A stretch of 64,000 nucleotides of DNA, taken from Karstenula rhodostoma CBS 690.94. Lineage: Eukaryota > Ascomycota > Dothideomycetes > Pleosporales > Didymosphaeriaceae. Where the stretch lies: positions 1,197,535-1,261,534 of the forward strand of contig MU001495.1 of assembly GCA_010093485.1 (NCBI GenBank). The letters are read 5' to 3'. The notes below the pieces were generated by a model. It saw nothing but the letters and a program-made list of their open reading frames with translations. It was not told the origin of the DNA and searched no databases. Positions 56,977-64,000 of the stretch are shown piece after piece. Every line of letters begins with the position of its first letter. Position 1 is the first letter of the stretch. Position numbers and translations under genes: made by a program.

Positions 56977-57402
56977 CTAGATAAAAGGCCTTTAAAGAGG
57001 ACCTTAAATACTATAAAATCTATATTAAATAGTATAAAAATAATTACTATAAATATAAGAAAGAGTAAATAAGTATCTAGTAAATTATTATATTTATCTA
57101 ATTAATAGTATTACTATATCTATAATATATCTATTACCCCTATAATTAGCTACTTTACTAGTAGATATCTAGCCTTAAGCTAATAATTAGAGTTAATAAG
57201 TAATTTAAATAAGAATATATATATAATAGATACCTAATTTCTTTTAAACTAATAAGAAATATTTTATAATAGGATATATAGCTAGCTAAGTATAATTAAG
57301 TAACTACTAAAGTAGAGATATATTATATTACTAAAGTAATATAATTAAATATAATTACTAAAGACTTTCTACTATCTATAAATAAGGTTATACTTATATA
57401 GT

Positions 57403-57515
57403 TAGCCACTTTTTTAGTCCCCCTTTATTCGTGTATTGGTAAAGTATAACGTACCTTTTTATCCCCCCCTATTTTATTAAGTTACCCTACCTTATAGTGA
57501 ATCTCTATAATATAT
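57403..57515 (-). repeat. Short dispersed repeat, reverse orientation
   Basis: The sequence gccacttttttagtccccctttattcgtgtattggtaaagtataacg...ggtaaagtataac..accctaccttatagtgaatctc is the reverse complement of the copies at 60,766 and 63,494. It keeps several C and G residues unlike its surroundings. Confidence 0.8.
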
Positions 57516-58049
57516 ATAGTCTATAAACGTTTAGGATAATAGAAAAAAATAGCTAGTATAAGCTAAAAAGAAATAATAAAATAATTCTAAGAATATATAA
57601 TAATAAACTATCCTAATATAAAAGAAAAGTATAAAGCTACTTTTATAACTAAGGAAAAGACTTTTCTTACTAATAGTAGTAAAACTACTTAGAGTAATAA
57701 TAGGGATATTTCTTTTACTAAAATTATATTATCTAGAAGTTAGGGATATCCCTATAATTAATATTAAATTAAAAAACCTAATAAAAAGTAGCTATTAGAT
57801 TATAAGTAGGCTTTAAGGCTATTAAAGTATAAGCCTTTAACTACTATAAATAAATACCTAGTATATAGATAATAATATATAGTTAAAAAATACTATTACT
57901 TATATAAAAAGTAAGCCCCTATATAATAGAGACTAAATCTAAGTATTAATAAGTTAATAGTATATAAATAAAAGTATAATACTATATTCTATAAACTAAT
58001 TTAAAAATAAAGTAAACCTTATTTCTAAATACTAAAAATTAAACTATTA

Positions 58050-58890
58050 TATATACTAATACCTATCTAAATATTAGAGGCTAGTAATAAATAACTAGAG
58101 GGATAGAAAATTACTATAATATTTATAAACTTCTAAGTAACCTTTTAATCTAACCCTTATATATACCTATTATAAACCTTATTAATATTTAATTTATATA
58201 CTATATATTATATTTTTAATAATATTAATTAATTTATTTTACTCTAGCTACTAATACTAGGAGACTTTATATAGGTAAATAATATATAGGTTTAAATATA
58301 AGAATATAGAAGTATTTACCTTAGACTATAAAATTACTAAGAAAATAGTATAATTAGGCTTAATAATATAGCTTACTACCCTAACTTACTCTATAACCTA
58401 GTATCCTTTTAATTACTTAGATATTAAAAACTATAGTAGAATACTAAATTAGAATCTATAGTACTAAAATAGGCTAATAATACTATTATAGTAGAATTAT
58501 AAAAGTTATATAATTAAAAAGTATTAGAATATAAACTTACTAATAATATTTATACTACTATATAAAGTATAATATATACTATATATAAAGTAATAATATA
58601 TATAAAGTATAAAATAAAAACTATAAATATAACTATATAGTATAAATAACTAGACTATCTAGGACTAAATATATTTAAGTACTTAGTATAATAAGCTAAG
58701 GGGGTATATATTAAAAGTATCCCTATAGTAAAATATAATACTTATAAATAAACTAAATTAAAATAATAAATTAGATATATACCTTAATTAAATAATTAAG
58801 GACCTAATAAGTATATTATAATTAATTTTTATAACTTTAAACCTAATAGCTCTACTAAAGAGAAAAGCTAAATATTAATTATTAATTAAT
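58050..58890 (+). repeat. Large direct repeat, copy 1
   Basis: About 840 bp, beginning near the phrase aaatattagaggctagtaataa and running past ggactaaatatatttaagtacttag to the aatattaattattaattaat end. It is repeated in the same orientation at 62905-64000, with scattered transitions and one insertion in copy 2. Confidence 0.85.
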
Positions 58891-60765
58891 ATTTTAGCTA
58901 TATATAGGACTTTTATTTTAGAGATAACTATTTAGTAAAGATTATTATTAAGATACTTAATAGCTTTATACTATTTATAAAAGTATAGTTTAGTATAATA
59001 GTTAAAATTATTAAATTAGATAATAAAATCTTTATAGTAAAAGTAGATATTAAATATAAGTATATAAGCTAAGGTATTAAAATTAAGCCTTTAGTACTAG
59101 ATATATAAATATAAAATAGAGAAGCTAAGTACTTAGAAAGTATAATAAAAAAAAGTCTATATAATATAACTTAATATAAACCTTTTATAAGAAATAAAGC
59201 CTAAAATTACTAAAGCTATAGTATACCTATATAATTAAATACTAAATTATAAAAATTACTAGTACTTACTATATAAGATATTCTTTATAATAGTTACCCT
59301 TATTAATAAAATAGTAACTTAGTTTTAAAACTAAATCTAATATACCTTAAAGTATATAGAAGTAAAGCCTTTACTATAACTAATAATATATAGTATAGAA
59401 AAAGTAAGCTATAGAGACTTAAGCTAAAGGTATAAATTAAATACCTTATAAAATACTAATTAATAAATATCTAGTATATATAGAGTCTATTATTATTAAA
59501 TTAATTAATATTTATAATATTATATTTAATAAAAATATAGTATTTAATAGAATATAAGAAGAGCTTATAGATAACTTTATATATAGTATTCTAAAAGAGA
59601 TTATATTATAGATTAGGACTATAGAGAAACTACCTATTCTAATAACTAAACTAAAAATAACTTTATTCTATAAAAATAAATTAGTTATAATAAGTTATAA
59701 TAACTTATAATAATAAAAAGTATTAGAAGAGTTATTAGAAAGAAAGTATAATAGTATTTACCTATTACTATTATTAAGAATATAAATAATACTTAGTAAT
59801 ATTAGGATTTATAGAGCTCTATTAGGGTTTATAGAGCTCTAATTAGCTATAATAAGGGGTACCTTAACCTAAGTACTAAACTAATTTAGGATAAGTATAG
59901 TATATAACTAGTATTTTTAATAATCTTTTTTTATATAATAATCTAATTAATTCACTTCCTAAATAAAGGGATATTTAAGCTTTTTTTCTCTACTATAGTT
60001 ATAAGTCTAGTACTTAGAATATAGAATAATTCTTTCTATATACTTTACTACTTAAATATATACTCTTAGGTTCTCCTATTATACTAAAAGCCTTCTTTAT
60101 TTAATAAAACTATAAGTAATCTAACTATTCTAGTTACTTAGACTTAGCTTATTAATTAAATAAGCTAACCTTATTAATTTATAAGCTTATATTTTTAAGT
60201 AAACTCTAAAGGTATTTAGTCTAAAATTAATCTAGATAATCTAATAGTTCCCTTAATTAAGAATAATTACCTTATTTAACTAGTTATTTTAGAGGAACTA
60301 TACTAACTAGTTATTTTAGATAACCTTAAAGATTATAAGTAGGAGCTTAAATTATATAAAAAGGATAAAGAAAGCTATATTTTAAAAATTATAGAATATT
60401 ATACTATAGTCTCTAACTAATAAATATACTATTCTAAGCTATAAAATCTCTAGAACTAGGTTTATACTACTATCTCTTAAAATCTCCTTACTCTAGTAAT
60501 AATAAATATAATTAAAGATAATAAATCTAGCTTATAATATCTACTATATATACTAAAGAATAATCTAGTACCTACTAAAGAAATAACTAAAAACCTTATT
60601 TAAGTATAATATTATACTTATTTTAATAAAGTAAAGAGTAGATAGTAGAACCTAAAAACTTAGTTTAAAGAATAGTAGCTTCTCTACTATAAAGTAATTA
60701 TATATTTAATTAAAGAAACTAAAAAAGTACTTATAATTTATAATTTCTTTAAAGTCTTAAGTATA

Positions 60766-60935
60766 TATATTGTAGAGATTCACTATAAGGTAGGGTAACT
60801 TAATAAAGTAGGGGGGATAAAAAGGCGCGTTATACTTTACCAATATACAAACAAAGGGGGACCAAAAAAGCGGCTAAGGCGCGCCCAGCGTCTGTGCACA
60901 GGCTAACCAGAAAGGAGTCTTAAGTAAGAAGATTA
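60766..60935 (+). repeat. Short dispersed repeat, best-preserved copy
   Basis: The sequence starts tgtagagattcactataaggtagggtaac and includes aaaaaggcgcgttatactttacc and ggcgcgcccagcgtctgtgcacagg. Its C+G content is far above its surroundings, so this copy has largely escaped mutation, as expected of an element shorter than the RIP length threshold. Confidence 0.8.
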
Positions 60936-61230
60936 CCTCTAAGTAGTTCTACTTAATTAAGTAGTAAATCCTACTTAATAAGATATTTAAAAGGCCTATA
61001 ATAATACTTTCTAAAATTAGAAAGGTATTTCTAGTATTAATTTAGAAATAATTACTCTACCCTAATTATAAAAGAACTAGTATCTATATAATATTTAATA
61101 GTTAGACTACTAAACCTAGTAGGGAATTATTTAATAATATATAAAATAATAATTATTTTAGCTACCCCTATAAAAATATCTAATATAAATAGTAACTAAT
61201 TAAATACTAATATTTATAGATAGCTATTTC

Positions 61231-61310
61231 TTTTTTTTTTTTAATATAAAGTTACTATTATAACTATCTAGTAATAAAGAAATATCTAGAGGTACTATAT
61301 AGTTATTAGA
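61231..61310 (-). repeat. Truncated poly(A)-tailed repeat
   Basis: A run of 12 T (61231-61242) is followed by aatataaagttactattataactatctagtaataaagaaatatctagaggtactatatag. This is the first 70 bp of the element seen at 54792, after which similarity stops. Confidence 0.6.
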
Positions 61311-62904
61311 TTATATGTATATATTATTACCTATAGTATAGTATACTTACTATTATAGTAAGTTATAGTAACTACTAGTAGTAGTAGATAGTAAGTATAA
61401 AAGAAAAGGCTAGGATATTTTATACTATTAGGACTAGTATAAGGTACTAAAGTACTATTTAAAGGTATATCTTAGCTAGACTTAGAATAATAATTAACTA
61501 TAATAATTTATATAATTATATAATATATAACTAACCTATCTATATCTATAGTTTATAGTAATCTATTATTATTTATAGTAGATTTAATAATTAAAAGTTT
61601 TACTATTTTATTACTAACTATATATACTAAATAATATAGTACTACCTATTAAATTTATAAAAACCTTTCTTACTACCTCTATATAGTATATAGAATAGCT
61701 AATAGTACTAGAAATATAAGTAAAAGCTAACTAAGTATAGTATATATTTAACTTAATTAATAGTAAAGTACTAAAGTTATAACTATAAGTACTATAGCTA
61801 CTAGACCTATATTAATTTATATATAATAATAACCTAATACTAAGTAGCCTATATATCCTTATAAATATATAAAAGTTATAGTAGAACTTATAAGTTAAAT
61901 ACTATAAACTATAATCTAATTAGTATAAAATAGAACTAGTAAAATATTATATAGAGGTATAGGGAGTAGAGAAGTTTATATTATACCTATAGGGTTCTAT
62001 TATAGCTAATCTATTTAGTACCTATTATCTTTTTAAAAAACTATATAAAGAATAGATCCTCTTTATTATAAAAAAGGTAGGAGTTAATAATAAAAAAGTA
62101 AAACTATAAGTATAATATAAATACCTATATATTATCTAAAGTACTAAGAGGTTAACTAAATAAGACCTCTAGCTAGCTAAATATAATTATATAGTATTTA
62201 CTACTAAAAGGTAAGGCTATATAAAGACTATAGATAATATAACTATTTTTAATAATTTTATAAGAAGTATTATAGTATTAGATAAAGTATATACTACTAC
62301 TTTTAAATAGGCTTTCTAAAATAAATAAAAAATAATATACTAAAATATAATAAAAAGGTTTAGACTCTATATAGAGTACTATTATTTAGTTAAAGTTATA
62401 ATTAGAGCTATATTTATTACTAGAAAAGAACTAAATACTAGTATTAAAGGGGATACCTTTTATACTAGTAATAGTATACCTATATAAATATAAGGTACTT
62501 AAAAATAGAAATAAAGTATAATAATATCCTTATAGGGATTATATAACCCTAATCTACTTATACTATATAAATAAGTATCCTTTATATTATATAAATAAAG
62601 CTCTATACTATATAGGTAAAATACCTCTATACTATATAAGTAGGGAGGTTATAAAAGGAATAAAATACCTTACTAGTAAATAAAAAATTAAGGTATAAAT
62701 AAAGAAAAGTATCTTATATATTTTATAGAATATATACTAAAGGATTACTACTATACCTTTCTAGAAAAAGCTCTAGTATAGTAAAAACTATAATTAGAAT
62801 AGAATAGTTTTATTAAGTATAATATCTAAAATAATCCCTTAATATAAAAATAGATATATATATCTAAATAAGTATAATTTAGAATATTATAAATTAAATA
62901 GTTA

Positions 62905-64000
62905 TATATTCTTATACTAACCTAAATATTAAAGGCTAGTAATAAGTAACTAGAAGGATAGAAAATTACTATAATCCCTATAAGCTTTTAAGTAACCTCT
63001 TAATCTAACTCTTATATATATCTACTATAAATTTTATTAATTCTTAACTTAGGTATTATATATTATATCTTTAATAATATTAATTAATTTATTTTACTCT
63101 AGCTATTAATACTAGGAGACTTTATATAGATAGGTAATATATAAGTCTAGATATAAAAATATAAAAGTATTTACCTTAAATTATAAAGTTACTAGAGAAA
63201 TAGTATAATTAGACTTAATAATATAGTTTACTACCCTAACCTACTCTATAACCTAGTATTCTTTTAACTACTTAGATATTAAGGACTATAGTAGAATACT
63301 AAATTAGAATCTATAGTACTAAAATAGGCTAATAATACTATTATAATAGAATTATAAAAGCTATATAGTTAATAGGTACTAGAGTATAGACTTATTAATA
63401 GTATTTATACTATTATATAAAGTATAATATATACTATATATAAGGTAATAATATATATAAAGTATAAAGTAAAAACTATAAGTATAGCTATATTATAGAG
63501 ATTTACTATAAGGTAGGGTAACTTAATAAAGTAGGGGGGATAAAAAGGCGTGTTATACTTTACTAATATACGAATAAAGGGGGACTAAAAAAGTGGCTAA
63601 GGTATACCCAGCGTCTATATATAGGCTAACTAGAAAGGACGTAGTACCAAGCTAGCTAAAACGGGACTAGCGTGATACTAACCCTAAATAGACTTAGCGT
63701 GTGCCCGCTAATATATAAGAATTCTAATAATAGAGGTATAGCTATATAGTATAAATAACTAGGCTACCTAAAACTAAATATACTTAAGTACCTAGTATAA
63801 TAAACTAAGGGGGTATATATTAAAAATATCCCTATAGTAAAATATAATACCTATAGATAAGTTAAATTAAAATAATAGATTAGATATATACCTTAACTAA
63901 ATAATTAAGGATCTAGTAAATATATTATAATTAACTTTTATAACTTTAAACCTAATAGCTCTACTAAAGAGAAAAGCTAAATATTAATTACTAATTAATA
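62905..64000 (+). repeat. Large direct repeat, copy 2, cut by window end
   Basis: This matches copy 1 at 58050-58890 base for base in long stretches (taggtattatatattatatctttaataatattaattaattt; aagtacctagtataataaactaagggggtata). Its similarity is interrupted by the 242-bp insertion at 63494-63735. The right end lies outside the window. Confidence 0.85.
63494..63735 (+). mobile_element. 242-bp insertion with 12-bp target-site duplication
   Basis: Copy 2 of the direct repeat is split here. The 12 bases gtatagctatat stand directly before (63482-63493) and after (63736-63747) the insert, while copy 1 has the single, mutated form at the corresponding place. The insert begins tatagagatttactataaggtagggtaac like the other dispersed copies and ends in a segment with more G/C (cgggactagcgtgatac, cttagcgtgtgcccgc). 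No ORF and no clear terminal inverted repeat is visible. I infer a short non-autonomous element. Confidence 0.7.

Larger units (their letters stand above)
53520..64000. other. AT-rich block with RIP-degraded repeats
   Basis: From about 53,520 to the window end the sequence consists almost wholly of A and T, with most remaining G and C in TAG/CTA contexts and very frequent TpA. No ORF of note exists on either strand. This is the pattern left by repeat-induced point mutation (C-to-T, mostly at CpA) on transposons in filamentous ascomycetes. Short islands of less damaged sequence occur at about 60,780-60,930 and 63,490-63,735. No intact transposase, reverse transcriptase or rRNA gene was recognised. 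Confidence 0.9.

Overview
This window looks like nuclear DNA of a filamentous ascomycete, most likely a Dothideomycete such as Pleosporales. The genes are compact, their introns are mostly 45-60 bp with GTRNGT donors and CTRAC-type branch points, and the proteins are fungal types (DUF8021, Egh16-like, UstYa/DUF3328, cellobiose dehydrogenase, YAT permease). Two compartments are visible: about 53.5 kb of gene-bearing DNA of balanced composition, then about 10.5 kb of extremely A+T-rich, TpA-dominated DNA with almost no ORFs. The second part has the look of repeat-induced point mutation (RIP) acting on old transposons. Exon joins given here were worked out by eye from splice signals and reading phase.

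Layout. 0.3-5.6 kb: a secreted DUF8021 protein, a secreted BNR beta-propeller protein, and an unrecognised helical/beta protein. 6.0-13.5 kb: a MYND zinc-finger protein, an intact P450, a hypothetical protein and an amino-acid permease. 15.5-23.8 kb: a secreted tyrosinase, an MFS transporter and a secreted FAD-linked oxidase. 24.5-27.6 kb: a mitochondrial protein head to head with NAA38, then an F-box/2EXR-like protein. 28.4-30.9 kb: cellobiose dehydrogenase with its cytochrome domain. 33.6-39.6 kb: a small conserved protein, a septin and PWP2. 40.7-47.4 kb: an Egh16-like secreted protein whose C-terminal repeat is broken by an assembly gap, a PSI-like membrane protein, a zinc-finger gene frameshifted at a 15-G tract, and a one-pass membrane protein. 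48.3-49.9 kb: the queuine tRNA-ribosyltransferase accessory subunit.

The most interesting locus is at 50.7-53.4 kb, against the AT-rich block. A five-exon UstYa-family (DUF3328) gene carries both histidine/cysteine motifs (HQLHC and HMDHC). About 1.2 kb away is a divergently transcribed 110-residue secreted precursor with four near-identical units built on ATYAPLVYTGGLK, separated by Lys-Arg sites. That is the signature of a fungal dikaritin-type ribosomal peptide (RiPP) pathway: Kex2 cuts the precursor into copies and UstYa-type oxidases cyclise the core. The core is not one I recognise. Other genes in the window belong to families used in such pathways (tyrosinase, P450, FAD oxidase, MFS), but they lie 27-43 kb away behind housekeeping genes, so co-function is only a possibility.

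In the AT-rich block I found a roughly 840-bp direct repeat, one copy of which is interrupted by a 242-bp insertion with a 12-bp target duplication. There are also dispersed copies of that short insert, poly(A)-tailed SINE/LINE-like repeats, and a larger inverted duplication.
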